Below are positions 8,553 to 16,091 of a stretch of 45,024 bases of DNA, one piece after another; positions within the stretch are counted from its first letter, which is position 1; each line of letters starts with the position of its first letter. The notes under the pieces are model-generated. The model saw only the letters and a list, made by a program, of their open reading frames with translations. It did not search any database and had not been told where the DNA came from. The translations under genes and the position numbers were made by a program. The DNA lies in contig DAIRET010000005.1 of the NCBI GenBank assembly GCA_036795455.1, positions 1-45,024 of the forward strand, written 5' to 3'. This stretch comes from DAIRET01 sp036795455. Lineage in GTDB: Bacteria > Bacteroidota > Ignavibacteria > Ignavibacteriales > Ignavibacteriaceae.

Positions 8553-9263
8553 TTACTTTTTCTTTAATACTTTTTTCAGTATGGTTTCTTTTTCGATTTT
8601 CTTTGTACAGAAGAACCAATCTTTACATTCTAATCCTTCTTCTTTTCCTTCCATTCTATCCTGTGCACTGTTACATGAACCTGCGGGCGAAATAATTACA
8701 TCATCGCCGGGGCGCCAATCAGCAGGAGTAGCGATACCGAATTCATCCGCTGCCTGTAGAGCAATTAAAGCTCTGTATAACTCATCGAAGTTTCTACCGA
8801 GACTTAACGGATAATAGATAATTGTACGGATTATTCCTTTGGGATCAATATAAAATACTGCTCTTACAGCTTTTGTATTGCTTTCACCCGGCTGGATCAT
8901 ACCGTATTTTTTTGCTACTTCCATTGTAATATCTTCAATTAAGGGGAATTTTACTTCCACATTTTTCATCCCCTTATATTCAATTTTTTCTTTGATTGTA
9001 CGCAACCATGCAATATGGCTATAAAGTCCGTCAACCGACAAGCCGACAAGTTTGCAATTAGCTTCAGCGAATTGTTTTTCCATTGTAGCGAATGTCATAA
9101 ACTCGGAAGTACAAACCGGTGTAAAGTCTGCCGGGTGGCTGAATAAAATAACCCAGCTTCCTTTATAATCGGTTGGGAAATTAATGTTACCTTGTGTTGT
9201 AACTGCGGTAAACTCCGGTGCGGGTTCACCAATACGTGGTAGAGATATTTGTTGTGTTTCCAT
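8553..9263 (-). CDS. Peroxiredoxin (Prx6-like, archaeal/thermophile type)
   Basis: Thiol peroxidase that reduces H2O2 and organic peroxides. The peroxidatic site is DFTPVC (Cys51) after FSHPA, and the conserved Arg is in KAVRAVFYIDPKG. The 236-residue length and the C-terminal segment DWRPGDDVIISPAG place it in the Prx6/1-Cys group. Three further cysteines near the C-terminus (197, 213, 219; the last two in ECKDWFFCTKK) resemble the arrangement in archaeal thioredoxin peroxidases such as the Aeropyrum enzyme, so a distal cysteine probably resolves the oxidised site. AAGGAG lies 8 nt before the ATG. The gene is 112 bp downstream of the long cofactor operon and is closed by its own terminator. 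An oxidative-stress role fits an anaerobe. Confidence 0.94.
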   Translation of the reverse strand: METQQISLPRIGEPAPEFTAVTTQGNINFPTDYKGSWVILFSHPADFTPVCTSEFMTFATMEKQFAEANCKLVGLSVDGLYSHIAWLRTIKEKIEYKGMKNVEVKFPLIEDITMEVAKKYGMIQPGESNTKAVRAVFYIDPKGIIRTIIYYPLSLGRNFDELYRALIALQAADEFGIATPADWRPGDDVIISPAGSCNSAQDRMEGKEEGLECKDWFFCTKKIEKETILKKVLKKK

Positions 9264-9375
9264 TTAGAACTCCTTCAATCTGTTTCTGATATGATTATTT
9301 ATTTGAACTGTTGTTTTAATATAAAAATTTATTTACTCAAATTCCATTTTATGCTTAATCGGTTTTAAGTTTGAT

Positions 9376-9786
9376 TCAACTTATGTTTGAACAACCATAA
9401 CTAACCAGGTCCTTTTCCATCTTGTTGTCGGCAAGATTAATAAATGCACATTTTTGTTCGGCAACAGCGCAGATACCTTTACCGCTGCTAATAACAATTT
9501 TGAATGTAATAATACCATGGTTAAATGATACAAACTCCAATGAGCCTATAAGTTCATCAAAAAGTTTAACCTGGCATTTATAATTTATTGATGTTGCAAC
9601 AACAGCAAGGTATAAACCATCGTGGATTATTTTAGGCAGATTGAAATTAGCTTCAGAAAAACGTGTCCGTAAGTCTTCAATCCACCTAATATAAACGATG
9701 TTATTTACATGTCCTGCAGCATCAATGTCGTACGGTTTAACTTCAAACTGCATCCGGATGCATTTAACCGGAAAAATCGATAGCAT
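9376..9786 (-). CDS. Hotdog-fold acyl-CoA/ACP thioesterase
   Basis: 136-residue protein of the 4-hydroxybenzoyl-CoA thioesterase/YbgC-type hotdog family. The signature YDIDAAGHVNNIVYIRWIED (residues 19-38) carries the catalytic-type Asp22 and the HVNN helix start. The rest has typical hotdog strands (QVKLFDELIGSLEFVSFNHG). It would hydrolyse an acyl thioester; the substrate is not visible. The start is supported by AAGGA upstream of the ATG and by the 12-bp spacing from the preceding arginine decarboxylase gene. It is the last gene of the long operon. A role in that cluster is not obvious. Confidence 0.83.
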   Translation of the reverse strand: MLSIFPVKCIRMQFEVKPYDIDAAGHVNNIVYIRWIEDLRTRFSEANFNLPKIIHDGLYLAVVATSINYKCQVKLFDELIGSLEFVSFNHGIITFKIVISSGKGICAVAEQKCAFINLADNKMEKDLVSYGCSNIS

Positions 9787-9798
9787 TCTTTATCCTTG

Positions 9799-10347
9799 TT
9801 AAGGAAGCAAAATTGCTGCTGAAATAACAGTTGTCCATAAACCGTTTTTATCACCTTCGGCAGTTTGAGTAACGTTAAATGTTTTTACGATTTTACCGGA
9901 TAGTTTGAATACCTGCTCTCTTTCATTCCAATCAACTTCCGGGTCAAATTCCAAACCGAGAGTAGTTGCAAGCATCTGCGCAGCAAGGTCTTCTGCATAA
10001 TCGCCTGCGATTTTTTCTTTTACTCCAAACGGATGATATTCCGATAGATAACCGTATTGAGAATTATCACCTGGGATTGCCACACCCACCGAAGATGCAA
10101 TCAAACGGTTCGGTTCATTAGTAGAATTTCTTGCCATTACAGCAAAGGTAATTTGTCCGGGCAATAATTCTTTCAAGCCTTCTTCTTTACTTATCCTTTT
10201 GCATCCGGGAGGGAAAATGCTGCTAACTGTAACGAGATTACAAATTTCAATTCCAGCGCTTCTGAGTGCAAGCTCGAATGAGCTTAAGTAGTCTTTATGC
10301 CTTCCTACTCCTTTTGTAAAAAATATTCTTGTTGGTACGTACATCAA
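9799..10347 (-). CDS. pdaD: Pyruvoyl-dependent arginine decarboxylase
   Basis: Converts arginine to agmatine and CO2 using a pyruvoyl group made by self-cleavage. The 182-residue length and the cleavage motif TVSSIFPPGC, with scission expected between Ser42 and Ser43, match the PdaD/PvlArgDC family known from archaea and Chlorobi-group bacteria. Other family features are ITFAVMARNSTNEPNRLIAS, SVGVAIPGD, GYLSEYHPFG and the DYAEDLAAQMLATTLG helix. It lies between a NifX-like gene (11 bp) and the thioesterase gene (12 bp) inside the long operon. The next two enzymes of the agmatine route to putrescine are at 41.6-43.6 kb, so polyamine synthesis is the likely role. Confidence 0.92.
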   Translation of the reverse strand: MMYVPTRIFFTKGVGRHKDYLSSFELALRSAGIEICNLVTVSSIFPPGCKRISKEEGLKELLPGQITFAVMARNSTNEPNRLIASSVGVAIPGDNSQYGYLSEYHPFGVKEKIAGDYAEDLAAQMLATTLGLEFDPEVDWNEREQVFKLSGKIVKTFNVTQTAEGDKNGLWTTVISAAILLP

Positions 10348-10358
10348 AAATCTCCTTT

Positions 10359-10682
10359 TTAGTTTTTGTTTAAGAATGCTGTAACGGCGTCTTTTACTTT
10401 CATGTTTTCAGTAAACCCATTCACAATTTTAATATTGGCTTTTTTCAAAACAGCTTCTGCTTTGTCGCCGACATGCCCGGTTAATAAAACTTCAGCTCCT
10501 TTGTTCAGAATTAGTTCTGCTGCTTTCGGTCCGGCTCCGCTTTCCATTTGTCCGCCTAAGTTGGATACTGCTTCAAACTTCATTGTTTCCGGGTCAATAA
10601 TTAAAAAGTACGGACAGCGTCCGAATCTTTCGCTAACCAAAGCCTCTAACGAACCTCCGGTTGATGTAACTGCTATTTTCAT
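10359..10682 (-). CDS. NifX/ORP-like cofactor carrier protein (paralogue 1)
   Basis: 107-residue single-domain member of the dinitrogenase iron-molybdenum cofactor biosynthesis family (NifX/NafY/ORP fold). Seen: MKIAVTSTGGSLEALVSERF, then GRCPYFLIID, a central helix GAGPKAAELILNKGAEVLL, and LTGHVGDKAEAVLKKANIKI. Family members bind metal clusters (FeMo-co precursors in NifX; a Mo-Cu-S cluster in the Desulfovibrio orange protein). No nitrogenase genes are present, so a nitrogen-fixation role is not indicated. It follows the methyltransferase gene by 30 bp in the long operon. Confidence 0.9.
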   Translation of the reverse strand: MKIAVTSTGGSLEALVSERFGRCPYFLIIDPETMKFEAVSNLGGQMESGAGPKAAELILNKGAEVLLTGHVGDKAEAVLKKANIKIVNGFTENMKVKDAVTAFLNKN

Positions 10683-10712
10683 TTTGAATCCTTTATTTTA
10701 TTCTATATGTTT

Positions 10713-11324
10713 TTAATTTTTTTTAATCTGCTTTTCGCTTACTATAAAACCGGTATTAAGTTCTGTATTGATTGTAGAAACGTTTTTATAGTTTTCAAGT
10801 AAAACGGATTTGATTTCGGATAGAGTAATCGTTCCCCTTGAATGCAGACGGTTATATCTAACCGAGTGAAGTCTATCCATTATATCAAAACCTGTTTGGT
10901 TAAAATCTGCTATTAACATTTTCCCGTTTTTAGAGTGAACGCGAATTATTTCTTTCAAACATACATCCGGTTTTTCCAATTCGTGCAAAGTGTTGATACA
11001 TACTATGTTGTTCACCGAGTTATCCGGATACGGGATGTTTTCAAGATTAAATTGCTGAAATTTTAACCGCTTAAGTAGTTCAGGATTTACTCTTCTCTCA
11101 ACTTCCGGCTTTTTTGAAAAATCTAAATCGGCTGTTGTTACTTCATAATTCATCCTTGTCAGAATTGAAACCGCTCTGCCAGTTCCGGTAGCAACATCAA
11201 GCAGAAAACCGCCGTTAAAGTTTGCTTCTTTTATCATTGTGTAATACTCAGAGAGCAAATTATATCCCCATGTTTCAAGAAGCATATCGCTTTCTGACTT
11301 CGGTATTGAGTCTATAATTTTCAT
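10713..11324 (-). CDS. SAM-dependent methyltransferase
   Basis: 203-residue class I methyltransferase. Motif I is LLDVATGTGRAVSIL and the acidic residue after strand 2 is in TTADLDFSKK. Motif IV is in NIPYPDNSVNNIVCINTLHE, followed by the post-motif KNGKMLIADFNQTGF. The Methyltransf_11 profile fits. The substrate cannot be told: small molecule, or a cofactor or metal-related product given the neighbours. Its ATG overlaps the stop of the upstream permease gene by 1 nt (TAATG), indicating translational coupling. That ties it functionally to the permease more than to the NifX-like gene 30 bp downstream. Confidence 0.85.
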   Translation of the reverse strand: MKIIDSIPKSESDMLLETWGYNLLSEYYTMIKEANFNGGFLLDVATGTGRAVSILTRMNYEVTTADLDFSKKPEVERRVNPELLKRLKFQQFNLENIPYPDNSVNNIVCINTLHELEKPDVCLKEIIRVHSKNGKMLIADFNQTGFDIMDRLHSVRYNRLHSRGTITLSEIKSVLLENYKNVSTINTELNTGFIVSEKQIKKN

Positions 11325-12166
11325 TAATAACCCAGCATATAAAAAAGCAGACCGATAATAACTCCGAATCCCAAATTGAATACTTTTACTTTTATCGAAT
11401 CCTTTACAGAATATGAAAGAAGCGGCAGCATACCATGACCATCCTGAACTATCGAACTTGTAAGTAAAACAGAAAATGGAATTAACCCTTGCGCAAACAT
11501 TGTAACGAAAATAATATGAGGTCCCGATTCCGGGATTAAACCAATTACTGCGCTTGCCAATAAAAGTAAAAGAACATACTCTGAAGTAATAGCTTCAATG
11601 TCCCAAAATTTCAACCCGAATTCTAAAACAAGCAATGCCCCAAATACCCAAAGGAAAGTTTTCCAGATATGTTTTTTAATTATATGCTTCCAGATATGTT
11701 CTTTGAAATAATGAAGAAACCCCGATTCGTTTTTATGAAACTGAATAGCTTCACAATCCGTACAAATAGTAATACGATACTTCTTTACAATAAAATCAGT
11801 TATTACTCCTGTGAATATTCCGACAACAAACAGTATCCCGAAAATTAGGAGTGCTGTTTCAGGGAACATTGCAAGCATTATAAACTGAGCATCACCTGCT
11901 GTAGCCACCATCATACCTGTTAAAGCACCGAAGCTGAGCATGCCGTGAACATAGAGCGAAACACCTGCAAATGCTCCAAAACAGCCCGGAGTTGCGCCTA
12001 AAAAAGAAGCAACAATATACTGCTTCCATCTCCTTCCTTTCTGAAGAAGTATGGATAATTTCCCCTGCGTCCAAACGTTCAGCAAGTCCACAAGTATCAT
12101 CATTACTAAAACAAAAGCCGTAATTTTTACGGATTCAAGAAACGGTGTTAAAATTGATTCTGTCAT
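11324..12166 (-). CDS. Putative heavy-metal permease (DUF2899/ArsP_2-like)
   Basis: 280-residue polytopic membrane protein with about eight hydrophobic segments. Two half-repeats carry related glycine/proline motifs: GATPGCFGAFAGVSLYVHG in the first half and IGLIPESGPHIIFVTMFAQG in the second. A cytoplasmic-type linker between them is His/Lys-rich (FHKNESGFLHYFKEHIWKH). These features resemble the family annotated as putative 10-TM heavy-metal exporter or manganese transporter (ArsP_2). The assignment rests on motif memory and should be treated as probable. It is directly adjacent to the IscU-like gene (0 bp) and overlaps the methyltransferase gene by 1 nt, so it belongs to the metal-cofactor operon. 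Transport direction and metal are unknown. Confidence 0.6.
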   Translation of the reverse strand: MTESILTPFLESVKITAFVLVMMILVDLLNVWTQGKLSILLQKGRRWKQYIVASFLGATPGCFGAFAGVSLYVHGMLSFGALTGMMVATAGDAQFIMLAMFPETALLIFGILFVVGIFTGVITDFIVKKYRITICTDCEAIQFHKNESGFLHYFKEHIWKHIIKKHIWKTFLWVFGALLVLEFGLKFWDIEAITSEYVLLLLLASAVIGLIPESGPHIIFVTMFAQGLIPFSVLLTSSIVQDGHGMLPLLSYSVKDSIKVKVFNLGFGVIIGLLFYMLGY

Positions 12167-12598
12167 TTATTTAATAATAGATTTCTCTAATCCCTTTTTC
12201 AGTGTTGAAATAGCAAGCTCAATGCAATCATGCTTTGAATCGGGAACACCTTCAAGATAATTGAAAATATCCCTGAACTCGACATGTAAAGCATTTTCGA
12301 TTGTCATATTTTTTATCAATTCGGTTAATGCGGAAGCTGCAACCTGTAAACCCATGCAGCCTATATATTCGTAAGTTGCAGCAATAATTGTATTATCCTG
12401 AACTTTGAGATAAAGAATTAATATATCTCCGCAATCGGATTGATGCTTTGCTACAATATCCGGTTTACTCATCTTGCCGAAATTTAATTTCATAAAGCAA
12501 ATCATAATTGCTTTATCGGAATAACCGATTTTTCTTAATATCTCTACCGTGGTTTCTTCTTGTTCTTTTTTATTCATTGATTTATTACGTTTGTTCAT
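12167..12598 (-). CDS. IscU/NifU-N-like iron-sulfur scaffold
   Basis: 143-residue protein with the three scaffold cysteines of IscU in order: SDCGDILILYLKV (Cys56), YEYIGCMGLQVAASA (Cys81) and SKHDCIELAISTL (Cys125). Spacing matches IscU, though the N-terminal LxDHxxNPRNxG motif is replaced and the sequence is divergent. It starts with a Lys-rich segment (MNKRNKSMNKKEQEE), and Met8 is an alternative start. This subgroup of NifU-like proteins is frequent near Mrp/NifX clusters in anaerobes and probably supplies Fe-S clusters to the neighbouring ferredoxin-domain ATPases. No IscS is in the window. It is separated by 19 bp from the porin gene upstream. Confidence 0.87.
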   Translation of the reverse strand: MNKRNKSMNKKEQEETTVEILRKIGYSDKAIMICFMKLNFGKMSKPDIVAKHQSDCGDILILYLKVQDNTIIAATYEYIGCMGLQVAASALTELIKNMTIENALHVEFRDIFNYLEGVPDSKHDCIELAISTLKKGLEKSIIK

Positions 12599-12617
12599 CT
12601 AATTAGTTTTGAAGTCG

Positions 12618-13958
12618 TTAAAGACTAAATTCAGTTCTTAAAATAAAGACGAAAGCATTATTAATATCCTTTACTGCACCGGGATTGATTATATACTGCA
12701 AGTCCGGTTGAACCACAAAATACTCCAATAAATTGAAGCGATAAGTTACTTCAAAAACAGCTTCGTAGTTTGCTGCTGTAAAACCGTCATAAGCTAATAA
12801 TTTTTTAAACTTATCCCCGGATTTGATTATTGCCGTTGATATACCGAATTGATCATCATTGTCTGTAAAAATATTCGATAAAGTAATACCGGCACCTATG
12901 TAGTAATGATTACAGTTAATATTGGGATTAGCAATTCCGAATCTTGCAAATGTTCCTAATGCAGTATTATTACTACCGCCAATAGGGTGTATGTATTCCA
13001 TTGACGTATAAAAACCTAAATTATCTTCATATTTTTTGCAGTCTGACAAAATAGAAGCTTCATAAATATCATCAAACTCGGAGGTATAAAACCAACTGCC
13101 GATTTTTACCGATAAATTACGATCACCTGAAAGGTTTTGAGTAATTGAATTATCTATGCTCCTTCCGTGCATTCTCCTTCTATTGCAAAATCTTCTTTTT
13201 CTCGGTCTGTTAAAAATTGTCTCACTTGCTCTTCGTTTTTCGAGATTAAAAGTAAGTGCTAATTCAGTTGCAATAAAAAAACCTTTGTCCGAGCCGAATA
13301 GATTCGGCTGCCAGTTGTCAATTTCAAAACTGCCGGGAATTCCTTCTAATGCTATTGCTTTAACTGTGATGTTATCAGCAGGTTTGCCAATAAATTCAAC
13401 TCCGAATGCAGTATATGGATAAGTTGATGGACCGAGTTCACCGGTTTGCGCAAGCTCTCCGCCTAAACCATGTGAGCTATTAATAAACAATCCGGCTGTA
13501 TTAATTACATCGAATTCCGAGTTCAAATCTCTAATACCTATCAATACACTTAAATCTTCGTTAAAGAAATTATGTTTGTACCATCCTTCATAAAGGCGAA
13601 TCATGTTCGGAGCTTCTATGTTACTTATACTCTGCATTACTCCGACAAGACTACTCGGTTCTCCGCCACGGGTTGCAATAAATTCTGCATAGAAGTTCCC
13701 CCCGTTCAGGTTGATAAGTTTTTTAAGGTCGAAGTCGAATGACAATTCAAAAAGGCTGGAATAGTCCGGACCTTTTTTTAAGCCGCCTGCAAAGTTATTT
13801 GCATAATCGAAGTAAAGTGAAGGCTCAATCTTAAAGCCTGAATAATTAGAGCCGGTTATGTTCATACCATTCTGTTCATTCTTCCATGAAGAATTTTCCT
13901 GGGGACTTATTATTGATATACAAAAGAGAAAGATCAAAGTGATTTTTATTTTATTCAT
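12618..13958 (-). CDS. OprB-like carbohydrate-selective porin family protein
   Basis: 446-residue outer-membrane barrel with signal peptide (KITLIFLFCISIISPQ). Features of the OprB family include NGGNFYAEFIATRGGEPSSL, RLYEGWYKHNF, AGLFINSSHGLGGELAQTG, the Y-T-A-F-G-V segment, and the terminal strands EVTYRFNLLEYFVVQPDLQY and IINPG, ending in FILRTEFSL (aromatic-hydrophobic barrel end). OprB members pass sugars or other small solutes; the solute here is unknown. Its start overlaps the stop of the upstream MinD-type ATPase by 4 nt (ATGA), so it is translationally coupled to a cytosolic cofactor-assembly gene, which is unusual. Residues 239-267 are abnormally Arg-rich and look like out-of-frame reading (see findings). 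Confidence 0.82.
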   Translation of the reverse strand: MNKIKITLIFLFCISIISPQENSSWKNEQNGMNITGSNYSGFKIEPSLYFDYANNFAGGLKKGPDYSSLFELSFDFDLKKLINLNGGNFYAEFIATRGGEPSSLVGVMQSISNIEAPNMIRLYEGWYKHNFFNEDLSVLIGIRDLNSEFDVINTAGLFINSSHGLGGELAQTGELGPSTYPYTAFGVEFIGKPADNITVKAIALEGIPGSFEIDNWQPNLFGSDKGFFIATELALTFNLEKRRASETIFNRPRKRRFCNRRRMHGRSIDNSITQNLSGDRNLSVKIGSWFYTSEFDDIYEASILSDCKKYEDNLGFYTSMEYIHPIGGSNNTALGTFARFGIANPNINCNHYYIGAGITLSNIFTDNDDQFGISTAIIKSGDKFKKLLAYDGFTAANYEAVFEVTYRFNLLEYFVVQPDLQYIINPGAVKDINNAFVFILRTEFSL

Positions 13959-14854
13959 TGCTCCATCAGTTTTTGTTTTTTGGATTCAGCTAAGTAATTC
14001 TCTAACCGGTTCAGAACATTTTCCGAAACAATTTTGTATTCCTTATTAATTTCAGTAACCGGGATTTTTTTCTTTATTGATTCCGCTATCCTTTTATCAA
14101 ACGGATATTTCCCCAGTAATGGTAATTTTTCATTTTGAAGATAAAGTTCTATTTCCGATGTTAAACCCGGGTTTAAATCGTGCTTATTTATTATTACCCC
14201 GAACTTCAAATTGAACCGCTGCAATAGTTGAATCAATCGTTTCAAATCGTGCACACCGGATAAAGACGGCTCTGTTACTAATACTACAAAATCGGTTTCG
14301 GCAATTGATGCATTAACCGGGCATCCTATTCCCGGTGGACCATCAATAAAGACATACTTAACAGATCCGTTGATCGATTCCTTCGCCTTCTTCTTTATTT
14401 CAGATACAAGTTTCCCTGAATTCCCTTCACCCGGAAAAAGTCTTGCATAATAGAAACCTGTTTTATCATCTAACCGGCAATCAAAATAAGAACCGGAAAT
14501 ATTTTTTTCAAACAAAATTGCTTCGGAAGGACATGCTCTTGCACAAAACCCACAACCTTCGCAATTAAGAAAGTCAACAGTGAAGTTTTTAATAGCCCCG
14601 AACCTGCAAAGAGTTTCGCATAAACCACATTCATTACATTTCTCTTTCTGAATAAATGCTTTTTTTCCGCCTGAAAATTGGTATTCTCTTTGACTAACCG
14701 GGTCAACCAGAAGGTATAAATTTGCAGCATCAACATCACAATCAATTAACACTTTATCTTTTATTAAAGACGATACTGCAAATGCCATCGTCGTTTTGCC
14801 GGTTCCACCTTTACCGCTAAGGAATACAATTTGTTTATAGTTGTTACCCGGCAT
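13955..14854 (-). CDS. MinD-superfamily P-loop ATPase with inserted ferredoxin domain (A)
   Basis: 299 residues. The deviant Walker A is LSGKGGTGKTT (residues 12-22), with DCDVDAANL after strand 2. An inserted 2x[4Fe-4S] ferredoxin domain follows with cysteines 73, 76, 79, 83 and 98, 101, 104, 108 (KCNECGLCETLC and NCEGCGFCARACP). The Walker B/switch II region is FIDGPPGIGCPV. This is the COG1149 family, the type found in pairs in Desulfovibrio ORP loci (DVU2103/DVU2104). It is likely to couple ATP hydrolysis and redox chemistry to loading of a NifX/ORP-type carrier. It overlaps its paralogue upstream by 11 nt and the porin gene downstream by 4 nt. It is not a cell-division MinD: no membrane-targeting helix is evident at the end. 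Confidence 0.93.
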   Translation of the reverse strand: MPGNNYKQIVFLSGKGGTGKTTMAFAVSSLIKDKVLIDCDVDAANLYLLVDPVSQREYQFSGGKKAFIQKEKCNECGLCETLCRFGAIKNFTVDFLNCEGCGFCARACPSEAILFEKNISGSYFDCRLDDKTGFYYARLFPGEGNSGKLVSEIKKKAKESINGSVKYVFIDGPPGIGCPVNASIAETDFVVLVTEPSLSGVHDLKRLIQLLQRFNLKFGVIINKHDLNPGLTSEIELYLQNEKLPLLGKYPFDKRIAESIKKKIPVTEINKEYKIVSENVLNRLENYLAESKKQKLMEQ

Positions 14855-15701
14855 TTATACCCGTACTTTCTACTTCAACCCGGATTTCATTTAGAACCGA
14901 CAGAAATTCTTCTTTCAGTTTTTCGCTCAGTTCAACCGGTAAAATACCTTTTGAATAATTCTCCGCAATTTCCCGGTCGAAAGGAATTTTTAATAATAGT
15001 CTAATATTCTCTTCTTTCAAGTATTTTTCGGTGTCCGGAAAATTTTCACTATACTTGTTAATTATAACTCCGAAAGGAATATTAATTGTTTTTAAAACTC
15101 CCACTGCAAGTTTAAGATCACTCAACCCGAAAGGAGAAGACTCGGTAACCAATACACAGTAATCGGAATCTTTAACGGTCTCTACCATTGAACAGGAAGT
15201 CCCCGGCGGAGAATCAATAATTGTGATATTCTTTGTACTTGTTTTTTCTTTAACTTTCTTAATAAGCGGAACCGCAGATACTTCTCCTACTCTTAGCAGT
15301 CCGTCAAAGAAAAACGAATTCCCGTTGAACATACCCGAACGAACTACCCCTATTTCTTTTTCAACTTCCGTAATTGCTTTTCCGGGACAAAAATAACTAC
15401 AAGCACCGCAGCTATGACAAAGTTCTTCAATAATTACAATCTCGAACTTTATATTAATCAGAGCGTTGAATTCACAAACATCAACACACCTACCGCATAA
15501 GTTACACTTATTGTAATCAATTTTAGGAAGTAGTTTGTAAACAGTTTCTTCATTTTTAAACTCCGGTTTAAGCATTAAATGCCCGTTTGGTTCTTCCACG
15601 TCGCAATCAATATAAACCGAACAATTTAAAACCGAAGCCATACTTGCAGCTACAGTTGTTTTACCGGTTCCACCTTTACCCGAAGCAATTGAAATAATCA
15701 C
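14844..15701 (-). CDS. MinD-superfamily P-loop ATPase with inserted ferredoxin domain (B)
   Basis: 285-residue paralogue of the preceding ATPase. The deviant Walker A is ASGKGGTGKTT (residues 6-16), with DCDVEEPNGHL. The inserted ferredoxin module has cysteines 66, 69, 72, 76 and 95, 98, 101, 105 (KCNLCGRCVDVC and LCHSCGACSYFCP). Switch II is IIDSPPGTSCSM. The two copies probably form a heterodimer, as proposed for the paired ATPases of Desulfovibrio ORP loci. It lies 12 bp after the NifX-like gene (15714-16091) and overlaps the next ATPase gene by 11 nt. This is the conserved core of the ORP-like cluster. Confidence 0.94.
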   Translation of the reverse strand: MIISIASGKGGTGKTTVAASMASVLNCSVYIDCDVEEPNGHLMLKPEFKNEETVYKLLPKIDYNKCNLCGRCVDVCEFNALINIKFEIVIIEELCHSCGACSYFCPGKAITEVEKEIGVVRSGMFNGNSFFFDGLLRVGEVSAVPLIKKVKEKTSTKNITIIDSPPGTSCSMVETVKDSDYCVLVTESSPFGLSDLKLAVGVLKTINIPFGVIINKYSENFPDTEKYLKEENIRLLLKIPFDREIAENYSKGILPVELSEKLKEEFLSVLNEIRVEVESTGINAG

Positions 15702-15713
15702 GATACTATTCTT

Positions 15714-16091
15714 CTAACATTCATGTTCGTGACCGGCGCACTCCTGGTATCCGGCAAGTTTTCCGTTTTTGAAAAGTTCAAAAGCTTCGTTTAGCTCTAA
15801 ACCGGGAGCGGTTATAACATCAATATTGAATCCGTGAAAGTTCTCAACTGCTTTTCTTCCCATTCCCCCGGCAATAATTGTATTTACATTAAACTGTTGA
15901 ATATAACCGGGGAGTTGACAATTTCCCGTATGATGCCCATTTAGGGGGTTAAAGTATTGTTCTGTTTTAACAATATCTTTATTTTCATCCATTTCGTATA
16001 CAAGGAATTTGGAACATCTTCCGAAATGCTCTGCTACTTTTTCTTTTGAGTCAGCCGACTCTTCTATTGCTATTGCTAATCTATGATTCAT
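15714..16091 (-). CDS. NifX/ORP-like carrier with Cys/His tail (paralogue 2)
   Basis: 125-residue NifX/ORP-fold protein (HRLAIAIEESADSKEKVAEH, then FGRCSKFLVYEM; GYIQQFNVNTIIAGGMGRKA; APGLELNEAFELFKNGKL). It ends in a metal-ligand-rich tail, GYQECAGHEHEC. It also has HHTGNCQLPGY in the loop where cofactor-binding residues lie in relatives. The ATG at 16091 is preferred to the in-frame ATG at 16103, because GGAG (16098-16101) sits 6 nt before it and the shorter start removes most of the overlap with the previous gene. Directly upstream of the two ferredoxin-ATPases, it is the best candidate for the ORP equivalent. Confidence 0.9.
   Translation of the reverse strand: MNHRLAIAIEESADSKEKVAEHFGRCSKFLVYEMDENKDIVKTEQYFNPLNGHHTGNCQLPGYIQQFNVNTIIAGGMGRKAVENFHGFNIDVITAPGLELNEAFELFKNGKLAGYQECAGHEHEC

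Noticed and set aside
13955..15701. Cell-division MinD pair
   Set aside because: The inserted ferredoxin domains and the lack of minC/minE and of a membrane-targeting helix indicate the Fe-S ATPase family instead.
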